Source of the DNA: Paracoccus rhizosphaerae
Lineage (GTDB): Bacteria; Pseudomonadota; Alphaproteobacteria; Rhodobacterales; Rhodobacteraceae
Length of the DNA stretch: 64,000 nt
Reading direction: 5' to 3'
Assembly: GCF_026162645.1 (NCBI RefSeq)
Contig: NZ_JAOTBE010000003.1
Location: 1-64,000 of the forward strand
The position numbers and the translations under genes were made by a program. Position 1 is the first letter of the stretch. Every line of letters begins with the position of its first letter. The notes under the pieces are model-generated. The model worked only from the letters and a program-made list of their open reading frames with translations, ran no database searches and was not told where the DNA came from. Positions 1-8,644 of the stretch are shown one piece after another.

Positions 1-1
1 A

Positions 2-67
2 GTCCGCATCGCCATCCTCAACCGCTTCACCGCACTCGGCATTCCCGTCACGCAGCCCGTCGGCTGA
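2..67 (+). CDS. C-terminal end of an unidentified protein (partial)
   Basis: The second frame reads through 21 codons to a TGA at 65-67, and the residues VRIAILNRFTALGIP look like natural protein. The pattern (R-x-A-I-L-x-R-F-x-x-x-G-I-P) resembles the extreme C-terminus of MscS-type mechanosensitive channels, which often end with a GI-x-IP tail, but 21 residues are too few to assign a family. The 5' part lies outside the window. Confidence 0.5.
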   Translation, partial: VRIAILNRFTALGIPVTQPVG

Positions 68-506
68 CTTCAGACGGGAAAGGGGAAATCTGATCTTCAA
101 ACGCTTCATGCAACAGCGCCCGTTCCCCGCAGTTCTCCAGCCGCTATTGATGTCAGCTTTGTACCGACATCAGAGCTCCGTTACGTATAGCTCGAAGGTC
201 GGCTCAGGGCCGAACTTTTCAGATGATGCTAGAGATTGCTCGCTGCCGCGCCGACCGGCCCTTTCCTGCAAAGCCGCGATGAGCTCTACTCGATCTGCTT
301 TCGTATTCGGGAGCCTCTGATGGCTTCTTCCCATCTCCCTGGCTCGCGGATTGACGCGGGGACGATAGTAGATCGTTGTCTCAGGCAATTACTGTAGTGC
401 GGGGTACCGCCTGTAACGCTTCCAAACCACGTCAGCCTTGCTGCCGCAAAGGAAGAATTGTGGCCACTTGAGGAAGACTTCAGTGGCAATCGACAAACGG
501 GAAAAC
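68..506. other. Gene-free stretch next to tRNA-Pro, no recognised content
   Basis: About 440 bases separate the partial left-edge gene from the tRNA. Base composition is visibly less GC-rich than the surrounding coding DNA. Only short open frames exist (for example 170-388 on the minus strand, 72 codons); none has a ribosome-binding site, a recognisable domain or the third-position GC bias of the neighbours. It could be the decayed remnant of an element that once used the tRNA 3' end, but no integrase or direct repeat of the tRNA end is visible. Confidence 0.5.
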
Positions 507-583
507 TGGTCGGAGCGAGAGGATTCGAACCTCCGACCCCCTGCTCCCGAAGCAGGTGCGCTACCAGGCTGCGCTACGCTCCG
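507..583 (-). tRNA. tRNA-Pro (anticodon CGG)
   Basis: On the minus strand a complete cloverleaf can be drawn. The seven-base acceptor stem CGGAGCG pairs with CGCTCCG, the D arm contains AGCGCAGCCTGGTAGCGC, the anticodon stem CCTGC/GCAGG encloses loop TTCGGGA (anticodon CGG, reading CCG), and the T arm contains GGTTCGAATCC. The 3' CCA is encoded (507-509). Total length is 77 nt. CCG is a preferred proline codon in GC-rich genomes. Confidence 0.96.
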
Positions 584-630
584 ACCGTGGAGGGGCAGTT
601 AACGCGGTGCCGGCGCGAATGCAAGACCCG

Positions 631-1587
631 TCAACGGCGCAGGGGCCAAAATCTTTGCAGAACCGTTGATTTGGGGGTGGTGACAACCTCGGCGCGCAGG
701 CGGGCGGTGGTGGCGGGGCGGTTGACGGAAACGCCCCTTCCCTCGCGCCAGACGATGTAGATGCCAGATCCAATGATGATCGCCACGCCGACCAGCGTGG
801 CGGGATGGATCGCTTCGTCAAAGAGCAGCCAGCCATAGGCGGTGGCCCACAGGATCTGCGAATACTGCATGGGGGCCACGATGGCGGCCTCGCCGGCCCG
901 ATAGGCCATGATGACCAGAAAGCTGCCGATCAGCCCCAGCGCGGCGATAATCCCCGCCATGGCCAGATGCGGCAGCGCCATTGGCTGATATCCCAGCGAC
1001 AGCGCCGCGCCTGCCGCGAAGAAGTTGCCCAGCATCGGCCACATCATCAGGACCAGCGGACGCTCGGTCCTGCCGAGGCGGCGGATGATGACGGCGCCCA
1101 TCGCGCTGGCCGTCGCACCCGCCAAGGCCGCAGCATGGCCCAGCTGCAGGTCCTGCGCACCCGGCCGCAGCACGATCAGTACGCCCGAAAGGCCGACCAC
1201 GACCGCGGCCCAGCGGTGCAGGCCTACCCGCTCGCCCAACAGGGGGATCGACAGGATGGTGATCAGCAGGGGCGTCGTAAACAGGATCGCGTAGACCTGG
1301 GTCAGCGGCAGGGTGGAAAAAGCAAAGAATGCCCCCATTCCGGCCACGACCGCGCAGCCGGTCCGCAGGACGACCCAGCCCATGCTGTTGGGCCGCAGCG
1401 ATCCGGGCTGGGGATCGCGCATCAAAACCATCGACACCAGCGGGAACGACAGAAGCGACGCGAAGAACAGGATCTGCAGCGGCGGATAGACCCCACCCAG
1501 CGTCTTGATCACCACGTCATGCGTCGCATAGAGGCCCATCGCTGCCAACTGCAGCAGGGCCCCCTTGACGTTTCCCGTCAGCGCCAA
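631..1587 (-). CDS. DMT superfamily (EamA-type) transporter
   Basis: This 318-residue protein is highly hydrophobic, with about ten predicted membrane helices arranged as two EamA repeats, the usual size and form for drug/metabolite transporters that export amino acids or other small metabolites. The substrate cannot be read from the sequence. The start is a TTG at 1585-1587 placed directly after the leuB TGA (TGATTG), so translation is probably coupled to leuB. An internal ATG at residue 17 would cut into the first helix and is less likely. The C-terminal tail is basic and likely cytoplasmic. Linkage to leuB hints at export of a branched-chain compound, but this is only inference. Confidence 0.85.
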   Translation of the reverse strand: MALTGNVKGALLQLAAMGLYATHDVVIKTLGGVYPPLQILFFASLLSFPLVSMVLMRDPQPGSLRPNSMGWVVLRTGCAVVAGMGAFFAFSTLPLTQVYAILFTTPLLITILSIPLLGERVGLHRWAAVVVGLSGVLIVLRPGAQDLQLGHAAALAGATASAMGAVIIRRLGRTERPLVLMMWPMLGNFFAAGAALSLGYQPMALPHLAMAGIIAALGLIGSFLVIMAYRAGEAAIVAPMQYSQILWATAYGWLLFDEAIHPATLVGVAIIIGSGIYIVWREGRGVSVNRPATTARLRAEVVTTPKSTVLQRFWPLRR

Positions 1588-2709
1588 TCAGCTCTCCAAT
1601 GCGGCGATGATCCGGTCGCCCATCTGCGAGGTGCTGACGGGGGTGCCGCCTTCTGGCCCCATCAGGTCGGCGGTGCGGACGCCGTCGGCCAGAACCTTCT
1701 CGACCGCGCGCTCCAGCGTCTCGGCGGCCTCACCCTCGTTGAAGCTGTAGCGCAGGGCCATCGCGAAGCTGAGAATGCAGGCGATGGGGTTTGCCTTGCC
1801 CTGCCCCGCGATGTCCGGCGCCGATCCGTGCACCGGCTCATACAGCGCCTTGGGCCGCCCGTTCGTCATCGGCGCGCCCAGCGATGCCGACGGCAGCATG
1901 CCCAGCGACCCCGTCAGCATCGCGGCAGCGTCCGAAAGGATGTCACCGAAAAGGTTGTCAGTGACGATCACGTCGAACTGGCGCGGCGCGCGGACCAACT
2001 GCATGGCGCCGTTGTCGGCATACATGTGCGACAGCTCGACGTCGGGGTATTCGTTGTCGTGGACCCACTGCACCTCCTCGCGCCAGAGGATGCCGGATTC
2101 CATGACGTTGGCCTTCTCCATCGAGCAGACCTTGTTGCCGCGCTTGCGCGCCAGTTCGAAGGCCGACCGGGCAACGCGGCGAATCTCTCCGCTGGTATAG
2201 CGCTGCGTGTTGATGCCGACGCGGCCGCCCTCGTTGTCGGGGTTGTTGTCGTCGGAATGGATGCCGCGCGGTTCGCCGAAATAGACGCCGCTGGTCAGTT
2301 CACGTACGATCAGGATGTCCAGCCCCGCCACGACCTCTCGTTTCAGGCTGCTGAAATCGGCCAGTGCGTCGAAGCACTGTGCAGGGCGCAGGTTTGCGAA
2401 CAGGTCCATCTCCTTGCGCAGGCGCAGAAGGCCGCGCTCGGGTTTGACGCTGAAATCAAGAACGTCGTATTTCGGTCCACCGACCGCCCCCAGCAGCACC
2501 GCGTCCACGGCCTGGGCGCGGGCCATCGTCTCATCCGTCAGGGGTGTGCCGTGGGCGTCATAGGACGCCCCGCCGACGAGGCCATGGGCGACGTCGAAGG
2601 ACATGCCGCGGTTGGCCTGGAACCAGTCGATGACCTTGACCACCTCGGCCATGACCTCGGGGCCGATCCCGTCGCCGGGCAGGATGAGAAGCGAATAAGC
2701 GTCGGACAT
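1588..2709 (-). CDS. leuB: 3-isopropylmalate dehydrogenase
   Basis: The protein (373 aa) oxidatively decarboxylates 3-isopropylmalate to 2-oxoisocaproate with NAD in leucine biosynthesis. It begins with the family hallmark [13 protein letters not shown] and carries the metal and substrate region around [12 protein letters not shown] plus the nucleotide-binding stretch [18 protein letters not shown]. Length matches the usual 350-370 residues. A good Shine-Dalgarno (AGGAGA) precedes the ATG. It is the first gene of a two-gene unit with the DMT transporter downstream; leuC and leuD are not in this window. Confidence 0.97.
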   Translation of the reverse strand: MSDAYSLLILPGDGIGPEVMAEVVKVIDWFQANRGMSFDVAHGLVGGASYDAHGTPLTDETMARAQAVDAVLLGAVGGPKYDVLDFSVKPERGLLRLRKEMDLFANLRPAQCFDALADFSSLKREVVAGLDILIVRELTSGVYFGEPRGIHSDDNNPDNEGGRVGINTQRYTSGEIRRVARSAFELARKRGNKVCSMEKANVMESGILWREEVQWVHDNEYPDVELSHMYADNGAMQLVRAPRQFDVIVTDNLFGDILSDAAAMLTGSLGMLPSASLGAPMTNGRPKALYEPVHGSAPDIAGQGKANPIACILSFAMALRYSFNEGEAAETLERAVEKVLADGVRTADLMGPEGGTPVSTSQMGDRIIAALES

Positions 2710-2872
2710 GTACTCTCCTATGGCGCGGCGACGATCGGCTCCGGGTTAGACCGCACCTGCCACAGGGTCAAGCTTGGCGCCCTTTCCACCTGCAGACCAG
2801 CGTGCGCGGAATGGCACAGCTTGCAGCTGCATTGCACTTGCCGCAGCTTGACGGCGGGGAACGGAGGATCAC

Positions 2873-4063
2873 ATGCCACGTCTGTCGGCGGGACTGCTCA
2901 GCCTTGTGCTGGGCTACATGCTCAGTCAGTTCTATCGGGCGTTTCTGGCGGTGCTGTCGCCCGTGCTGCAGGAGCAGCTGGGGGCGACGCCCGGCGACCT
3001 GGCGCTGTCGTCGGGGCTGTGGTTCATCGCCTTCGCGGTCATGCAGCTGCCGGTGGGCGCGGCGCTGGACCGCCACGGGCCGCGCCTGACGGTGGCCTGC
3101 CTGCTGGCCTTGGGCGGCGGTGGCGGGGCGGCAACCTTCGCCCTGGCGACCGCGCCGTGGCACCTGCACCTGGCGATGACGCTTCTGGGCATCGGCTGTT
3201 CGCCGGCGCTGATGGGGCCCTATTACATCTTCGCGCGCGAATACCCCCCGGCAGCCTTCGGCACGCTGGCAGGGATGCTGGTGGGTTTCGGATCGCTCGG
3301 CAATATCCTGGGCGCGGCGCCGCTGGTGGGTACGATCGACGCGCTTGGCTGGCGCATGACGCTGTGGGCGCTGGCCGGGGTGACGCTGCTTGTGGCGGGC
3401 GCGGTCCTGGCATGGGTGCGCGATCCGGCGCGGCTGGGGCAGGACCATCCCGCAGGCTCGGTCGGGCAGATCCTGCGGCTGCGGGCGCTGTGGTTCATCC
3501 TGCCGCTGTTCGCGGTCAGCTACGCCGTCTCGGCCGCGATCCGCGGCCTCTGGGCCGCGCCGTGGCTGGCCGAGGTGCATGGCGCCGACACCCACCAGAT
3601 CGGCCGCGTGACGCTGGCCATGGGGCTTGCGATGGTCGCGGGCAGCTTTGCCGTGGGCCCGGCGGCGCGGATGATCGGCAGCGTCAGGCGCGCCGTGCTG
3701 GTCTTCACCCTGATGATGATCGCTGTGATGTCGCTGTTGTGGCTGCGGCCCGCGCAGGGGATGGGAACGGCCACGGTCCTGCTGATGGTGCTGGGGTTCT
3801 TCGGAGCCAGCTATCCGCTGGTCATTGCGCACGGGCGGTCGTTCCTGCCGCCGCACCTCGTGGGCCGGGGGGTCACCTTCCTCAACATGTTCTCGATCGG
3901 CGGGGTCGGCGTGATGCAGTTCGCCTCTCGCCCGGTCTATCGCGCTGCCGAGGGTGCCTACCCTCCGGCGCAGGCCTTCGCTATGCTGTGGCTGTTCTTC
4001 CTGGTCCCGCTGGCGATCGGGTTCCTGCTGTATTTCCTGACGCCCGAGGCGGAGCATGACTGA
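2873..4063 (+). CDS. MFS transporter
   Basis: A 396-residue membrane protein with about twelve predicted helices. The loop between helices 2 and 3 carries ALDRHGPR, the major facilitator signature (G/A-x-x-x-D-R-x-G-x-R). The start ATG is preceded by CGGAGGA at good spacing. The gene overlaps the following LPS glycosyltransferase by eight bases (ATGACTGA), so the two are translated together. The substrate is unknown; co-transcription with envelope glycosyltransferases could mean a role in envelope precursor movement, though ordinary small-molecule uptake or efflux is as likely. Confidence 0.85.
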   Translation: MPRLSAGLLSLVLGYMLSQFYRAFLAVLSPVLQEQLGATPGDLALSSGLWFIAFAVMQLPVGAALDRHGPRLTVACLLALGGGGGAATFALATAPWHLHLAMTLLGIGCSPALMGPYYIFAREYPPAAFGTLAGMLVGFGSLGNILGAAPLVGTIDALGWRMTLWALAGVTLLVAGAVLAWVRDPARLGQDHPAGSVGQILRLRALWFILPLFAVSYAVSAAIRGLWAAPWLAEVHGADTHQIGRVTLAMGLAMVAGSFAVGPAARMIGSVRRAVLVFTLMMIAVMSLLWLRPAQGMGTATVLLMVLGFFGASYPLVIAHGRSFLPPHLVGRGVTFLNMFSIGGVGVMQFASRPVYRAAEGAYPPAQAFAMLWLFFLVPLAIGFLLYFLTPEAEHD

Positions 4064-5096
4064 CACACCGCTGGTGGTGGCCCCCAACCTGAAACGGCGC
4101 CTGTCGGGCGTCACCGCAACGGTGGTGCGGCTGATCCCGGTGCAGGCGCGGATGATCGACATCGCCGCCACCGGCCCCGGCCTGCCGCCCGAGGTGCCGC
4201 ACATCCCGCTGCGGCGCGCGGCCACACTGCCCCGCGACCGATGGCGCGTCTGGCACGCGCGTCGCAACACGGAGATGGCGCTTGGCCTGATCCTGCGCCG
4301 GGTGCTGCGTCGTCGTTACCGGCTGCTGTTCACCTCGGCCGCACAGCGCAGGCACACCGGCTTCACCCGCTGGCTGATCCGCCAGCAGGACGCGCTGGTC
4401 GCCACCTCGCCCCAGGCCGCCAGCTATCTGGAGCGTCCGGCGACCGTCATCCTGCACGGCGTCGATACCGACGTCTTCCGCCCCGCCCCCGACCGTGCAG
4501 CGCTGCGCCGCGATCTGGGGCTGGACCCCGATGCCGTTCTGATCGGCTGCTTCGGCCGGGTGCGCGCGCAGAAGGGCGTCGATCTGCTGGTCAACGCCGG
4601 CCTTGCCCTGCTGCGCGACCGCCCGCGCGTCCAGATCATCTTCACCGGCCGCATCACGGCCGACAATCGCGCCTTCGCCGACGACCTGCAGGCACGCATC
4701 CGCGCCGCCGGGCTGTCGGACCGCATCCGTTTCCTGGGCGAATTGCCCTGGGATCAGGTCGTGCGCCATTACCAGGCGCTGGACCTGTTCGCCGCCCCCG
4801 CCCGTTGGGAGGGGTTCGGCCTGACCCCCCTCGAAGCGATGGCCTGCGGCGTCCCCACCGTCGCCGCCCGCGTGGGCGCCTATGAGACCCTGATCCGCGA
4901 CGGCGACACCGGCAGCCTGGTCCCCCGCGACGATGCGCCCGCCCTGACCGCCGCGCTGGCACGCTGGCTGGACGACGACGCGGCCCGCCGGGCGGCGGGA
5001 CAGGCCGCCCGCGCCCATGTCGCCCAGAACCACGCCATCGAGGGCGAGGCCCGCGCCCTGGTCCGGGTTTATCGCGGCCTGCTGAGGCAGCCATGA
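4056..5096 (+). CDS. lpcC: LPS core mannosyltransferase, LpcC-like (GT4 family)
   Basis: A 346-residue GT-B fold glycosyltransferase. The N-terminus (VAPNLKRRLSGVTATV) and the central segments WHARRNTEM and LLFTSAAQRRHTGFTRWL match what I remember of Rhizobium LpcC, which transfers mannose from GDP-mannose to Kdo in the lipopolysaccharide inner core. The C-terminal donor-binding site shows the E-x7-E motif of retaining GT4 enzymes (WEGFGLTPLEAMACG). It sits between an MFS gene (8-base overlap) and a GT29-like gene (4-base ATGA overlap), a compact envelope-sugar operon. Substrate specificity is inferred from the motif resemblance. Confidence 0.82.
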   Translation: MTDTPLVVAPNLKRRLSGVTATVVRLIPVQARMIDIAATGPGLPPEVPHIPLRRAATLPRDRWRVWHARRNTEMALGLILRRVLRRRYRLLFTSAAQRRHTGFTRWLIRQQDALVATSPQAASYLERPATVILHGVDTDVFRPAPDRAALRRDLGLDPDAVLIGCFGRVRAQKGVDLLVNAGLALLRDRPRVQIIFTGRITADNRAFADDLQARIRAAGLSDRIRFLGELPWDQVVRHYQALDLFAAPARWEGFGLTPLEAMACGVPTVAARVGAYETLIRDGDTGSLVPRDDAPALTAALARWLDDDAARRAAGQAARAHVAQNHAIEGEARALVRVYRGLLRQP

Positions 5097-5737
5097 TCCC
5101 GCCGCGCCTGGCCTTCACCGCCGCGCGATTGACCCGGGACGAGGCGCGGCTCGCCGCCCTGTCGGTGCCGCAGGATGATCTGCTGGCCGATCTGCGGGAC
5201 CGGCAGGTGGCGCTGGTCGGCAACGCCCGCGCGCTGGCGCAGGGCCAAGATGGCGCGCGCATCGACGCCGCTGACTTGGTGATCCGCATCAACCGCGCGC
5301 CCACCCCCGACCCCGTCAGCCACGGCAGCCGCACCGACTGGCTGGCGCTGGCGACGCGCCTTCCTGACGCCGACCGGGCGCGGCTGTCGCCCGACCGCAT
5401 CCTGTGGATGTCGCCCAAGCGCAAGCGCCTGGACTGGCGGACCGCCAGCAGCCCCGGATTCTACCTGCACCCGCTGGCGGATTACCACGCGCTGAGGGAC
5501 CGGCTGGCCGCACCGCCCACCACGGGGGCGATGATGATCGACCTGCTGCTGCGGTCGCCGCTGTCAGGACTGACGCTTTACGGCTTCGATTTCTTCGCCA
5601 GCCTGTCGCTGTCGGGCCGGCGCGGGGCCGCCGACGTGCCGCATGATTTTGCCGCCGAATCCGCCTGGGTCCAGGACCTGCTGCGCCGCGATCCGCGGCT
5701 GGTGCTGGTCCCGCCGGGGGCAAGACCCTTCCAATGA
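5093..5737 (+). CDS. Glycosyltransferase family 29 (sialyltransferase-like) protein
   Basis: This 214-residue protein shows the two landmarks of GT29. A large-motif-like segment lies at about residues 36-70 (VALVGNARALA, then IDAADLVIRIN and GSRTDWL), where nucleotide-sugar is bound. A small-motif-like segment lies at about 145-165 (TTGAMMIDLLL followed by LTLYGFDFF). It is shorter than eukaryotic sialyltransferases but typical of bacterial members seen beside LPS genes. It probably adds a terminal sugar, perhaps a nonulosonic acid, to LPS core or another envelope glycan. No CMP-sialate synthesis gene is present in the window, so the donor is unknown. Start overlaps lpcC by ATGA. Confidence 0.75.
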   Translation: MIPPRLAFTAARLTRDEARLAALSVPQDDLLADLRDRQVALVGNARALAQGQDGARIDAADLVIRINRAPTPDPVSHGSRTDWLALATRLPDADRARLSPDRILWMSPKRKRLDWRTASSPGFYLHPLADYHALRDRLAAPPTTGAMMIDLLLRSPLSGLTLYGFDFFASLSLSGRRGAADVPHDFAAESAWVQDLLRRDPRLVLVPPGARPFQ

Positions 5738-5789
5738 CGCCACGTTTGCGGTAAACGCCCCGGACCGCAGAAAAAGGAGTTCCCCCGCG

Positions 5790-6812
5790 ATGGGTTACAA
5801 AGTCGTCGTCGCCGGCGCCACTGGCAATGTGGGCCGCGAAATGCTGAACATCCTCGATGAACGCCAGTTCCCGATCGACGAGATCGCGGTGCTCGCCTCG
5901 CGCCGCTCGCAGGGGACCGAGGTCAGCTTCGGCGACAAGACCCTCAAGATCAGGGACATCGAACAGTTCGACTGGACCGGCTGGGACATGGCACTGTTCG
6001 CCATCGGGTCCGACGCGACCAAGATCCACGCGCCCAAGGCGGCGGCCGCTGGCTGCGTCGTGATCGACAACAGCTCGCTCTATCGCTACGACCCGCAGAT
6101 CCCGCTGATCGTCCCCGAGGTGAACCCCGAGGCGATCCACGACTACAAGAACAAGAACATCATCGCGAACCCGAACTGCTCGACCGCGCAGATGGTCGTG
6201 GCGCTGAAACCGCTGCACGACCGTGCGCGCATCAAGCGCGTCGTGGTCAGCACCTATCAGTCGGTCAGCGGCGCCGGCAAGGAAGGCATGGACGAGCTGT
6301 GGGACCAGACCAAGGGCATGTATGTGCCGGGTCAGGAAAAGGAACCCAACAAGTTCCAGAAGCAGATCGCCTTCAACGTCATTCCCCAGATCGACGTCTT
6401 CATGGAAGACGGCTCGACCAAGGAGGAATGGAAGATGGTGGCCGAGACGAAGAAGATCGTCGACCCCTCGATCAAGGTCACCGCGACCTGCGTGCGCGTC
6501 CCTGTCTTCGTCGGCCATTCCGAGGCGATCAACATCGAGTTCGAGGATTTCCTGGACGAGGACGAGGCCCGCGACATCCTGCGCGAGGCCCCCGGCATCA
6601 TGGTCGTCGACAAGCGCGAACCCGGCGGCTACACCACGCCCGTCGAATGCGTGGGCGACTTCGCGACCTTCATCAGCCGCATCCGCCAGGATTCGACCAT
6701 CGAGAACGGCCTGAACCTGTGGTGCGTCAGCGACAACCTGCGCAAGGGCGCGGCGCTGAATGCGGTCCAGATTGCCGAGCTGCTGGGCAACAAGGTCCTG
6801 AAGAAGGGCTGA
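5790..6812 (+). CDS. asd: Aspartate-semialdehyde dehydrogenase
   Basis: The 340-residue enzyme reduces aspartyl-4-phosphate to aspartate semialdehyde with NADPH, the branch point to lysine/diaminopimelate, threonine and methionine. It has the N-terminal nucleotide-binding glycine motif VVAGATGNVGREM and the catalytic cysteine at residue 130 within NPNCSTAQM, and length fits the family. The open frame extends further upstream, but ATG 5790 is chosen because it is preceded by AAGGAG and begins exactly at the conserved N-terminus. dapB, a later enzyme of the same lysine branch, lies about 7 kb away. Confidence 0.96.
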   Translation: MGYKVVVAGATGNVGREMLNILDERQFPIDEIAVLASRRSQGTEVSFGDKTLKIRDIEQFDWTGWDMALFAIGSDATKIHAPKAAAAGCVVIDNSSLYRYDPQIPLIVPEVNPEAIHDYKNKNIIANPNCSTAQMVVALKPLHDRARIKRVVVSTYQSVSGAGKEGMDELWDQTKGMYVPGQEKEPNKFQKQIAFNVIPQIDVFMEDGSTKEEWKMVAETKKIVDPSIKVTATCVRVPVFVGHSEAINIEFEDFLDEDEARDILREAPGIMVVDKREPGGYTTPVECVGDFATFISRIRQDSTIENGLNLWCVSDNLRKGAALNAVQIAELLGNKVLKKG

Positions 6813-6815
6813 TCA

Positions 6816-7415
6816 TTGTTCGACTGGATCACCGGTCTTCTTCAGGGCGGCGGGGCTTGGGCCATCGCCGCCCTGATGCTGTTGGAAAACGTGTTCCCGC
6901 CCATCCCGTCGGAACTGATCATGCCGCTGGCAGGCTTCAACGCCGCGCAGGGCGGCACGCCGCTGTGGCTTGCTGTTCTGGCCGGAGGCGCGGGATCGAC
7001 GGCCGGTGCATGGCTCTGGTATGCGTTGGGACGCGCCTACGGGGCGCAGCGGCTGCACCAGCTGGTCGCCCGCCGCGGACGTTGGCTGACCATGACTCCG
7101 TCCGAACTGACGCGCGCGCAGGGTTGGTTTGCCCGCCACGGTGGGGCGGCGGTGTTCTTCGGGCGGTTCCTGCCGACGATCCGCACCCTGATCTCGGTCC
7201 CGGCGGGACTGGCGCGGATGCCCATGGCGCGGTTCCTGGTCTATACTGCGGCAGGCAGCTTCATCTGGTCGGGCGGCCTGGCGCTGGCAGGGTGGCTGCT
7301 GCAGGCGCGGTATCACGACGTCAGCGACTGGCTGAACCCGGCCTCGACCGCCGTCGTCGTGGCGATCGTGGCCGTCTATCTGTGGCGCGTGATCCGCTGG
7401 CGGCCCGAAGCCTGA
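6816..7415 (+). CDS. DedA family membrane protein
   Basis: A 199-residue integral membrane protein with the DedA/SNARE-associated signatures: ENVFPPIPSELIMPLAGF near the N-terminus and the R-F-L-P-x-x-R region (FFGRFLPTIRTLISVPAG) in the middle. Members act in the inner membrane; some bacterial homologues are undecaprenyl-phosphate or phospholipid flippases. The start is TTG, three bases after the asd stop, so the gene is probably translated from asd mRNA. It converges on the carbonic anhydrase gene with no spacer (stop codons at 7413-7415 and 7416-7418). Confidence 0.9.
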   Translation: MFDWITGLLQGGGAWAIAALMLLENVFPPIPSELIMPLAGFNAAQGGTPLWLAVLAGGAGSTAGAWLWYALGRAYGAQRLHQLVARRGRWLTMTPSELTRAQGWFARHGGAAVFFGRFLPTIRTLISVPAGLARMPMARFLVYTAAGSFIWSGGLALAGWLLQARYHDVSDWLNPASTAVVVAIVAVYLWRVIRWRPEA

Positions 7416-8063
7416 TCAGATCTGCGTCCAGGACGCGCCGTCGTCCTCGGCCTGCAGCAGCGTGCCTTCGCTGATGTCGTGCAGCAGCCCGTGCAGCGAC
7501 AGCTCTCCCCTCTCGACGGCGGCCTGCACGAAGGGGAAGGTCATCAGGTTGCGGATCGAAACCAGCACCGCCTCGCGCTCCAGCGCACTGACCTGCTGTT
7601 CGGAGGGCAGATCCTTCACCCGGTCGTAGCCCGGCCGCAGGATGTCCATCCAGCGCCCGACGAAGCTGGTCGTCTCCTCCAGTTCGGGTGCCGCGCCCGA
7701 GCACATGGCATGGCAACCGGCGACGCCGCCGCAGCGGGTGTGGCCCACCACGATCAGATGCGCCACCTTCAGCGCCGTCACCGCATATTCGACCGCAGCC
7801 GAGGTGCCGTGCTGCTGCCCGTCCGGCGCATAGGGCGGCACCAGGTTCGCGATGTTGCGATGGATGAAGAACTCGCCCGAATCGGCGCCGAAGATCCCGG
7901 TGACATGCACCCGGCTGTCGCAGCACGAGATGACCATCGCCCGGGGGCGCTGACCCTCGTTGGCCAGGCGGCGGTACCAGGCGGCGTTCTCGTTATAGGA
8001 CGTGGCCCGCCAGCCTTGATAGCGCTTGATCAGGTATTGCGGCAAAGGGGACAGGTCTGACAT
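7416..8063 (-). CDS. Beta-class carbonic anhydrase
   Basis: A 215-residue cytoplasmic zinc enzyme that interconverts CO2 and bicarbonate. The zinc ligands are visible as C47 and D49 in CCDSR and H108 and C111 in VVGHTRCGG, and the active-site dyad is D49/R51. The family stretch IHRNIANLVPP is also present. Length is normal for the bacterial plant-type beta clade. It is transcribed alone, diverging from the small gene at 8204 across 140 bp and abutting the DedA gene tail to tail. Confidence 0.95.
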   Translation of the reverse strand: MSDLSPLPQYLIKRYQGWRATSYNENAAWYRRLANEGQRPRAMVISCCDSRVHVTGIFGADSGEFFIHRNIANLVPPYAPDGQQHGTSAAVEYAVTALKVAHLIVVGHTRCGGVAGCHAMCSGAAPELEETTSFVGRWMDILRPGYDRVKDLPSEQQVSALEREAVLVSIRNLMTFPFVQAAVERGELSLHGLLHDISEGTLLQAEDDGASWTQI

Positions 8064-8203
8064 CTGGAACCTCGCTTTCGTTTACGCCTGATAGGCCGAG
8101 TTTGAAACGAATTCGAGCCTTTTCGCTTTGCGCGATCAAGGCTTTCTTCATGGCTTCATCCGATGGTCGGCCGGTGCGGCGACAGGACCATACGGAGGTG
8201 CGG

Positions 8204-8581
8204 ATGGCACAGATATCAGCTTTGGCCGTGCCCGAGGCGGTGCGCGTCGACAGCCGCCGGGTGGCAGAGATCATCGCCGAGTTGGGCGAGACCGCGGCGC
8301 AGCATGTCGTGGGCCTGGCGCTGGAACAACTGGCCGCGGCTCTGACGGCGGTCGATGCGGCCTTGCAGGCGGGCGATCTGGCGCAGGCGGTGGCGGATGC
8401 GGAACGGATCTCTCGGCTGGCATGGCAGATCGGGCTGCTGTCTCTGGCCGGCGTCGCCATGGACCTGGGCAGCACCGCCGAACGGGGCGACCAGGCCGCG
8501 ATGTCTGCTATCCGTGCGCGACTGATGCGGGTCGGCAACCGCTCCCTGACCGCCATCTGGGACCGCACCGCCCTGGCCTGA
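8204..8581 (+). CDS. Small protein of unknown function, Hpt-like helical
   Basis: A 125-residue acidic, alanine-rich protein predicted to be all alpha-helical. ATG 8204 is preferred to an upstream in-frame ATG at 8102 because GGAGG lies five bases upstream and the residues before it look random. The region RISRLAWQIGLLSLAGVAMD has the hydrophobic spacing of histidine phosphotransfer (Hpt) helix bundles, but arginine and tryptophan stand where the phosphorylated histidine of HxLKG would be, so any resemblance is to a degenerate, non-phosphorylatable Hpt. It precedes the aminopeptidase gene by 63 bp. Function unknown. Confidence 0.72.
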   Translation: MAQISALAVPEAVRVDSRRVAEIIAELGETAAQHVVGLALEQLAAALTAVDAALQAGDLAQAVADAERISRLAWQIGLLSLAGVAMDLGSTAERGDQAAMSAIRARLMRVGNRSLTAIWDRTALA

Positions 8582-8644
8582 CCGACCGGGGTTGCAGGGC
8601 GCCGCACAGGCTGTAGGCTGGCGCCGATCTGCCAAGGACCCGCC

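Noticed and set aside
805..4059. Plus-strand open frame of 1084 codons across the DMT, leuB and MFS genes
   Set aside because: It is antisense to two clear minus-strand genes and out of frame with the MFS gene. Its translation is glutamine, histidine and arginine rich with no domain, a usual effect of high third-position GC.
2768..4270. 500-codon minus-strand frame opposite the MFS gene
   Set aside because: Low-complexity Q/R/H/P composition, no ribosome-binding site, and fully opposite a well supported gene.
8066..8090. GGAAC box upstream of the carbonic anhydrase and orphan genes
   Set aside because: The nearest CGTT is only eight bases away, far from the 16-17 needed.
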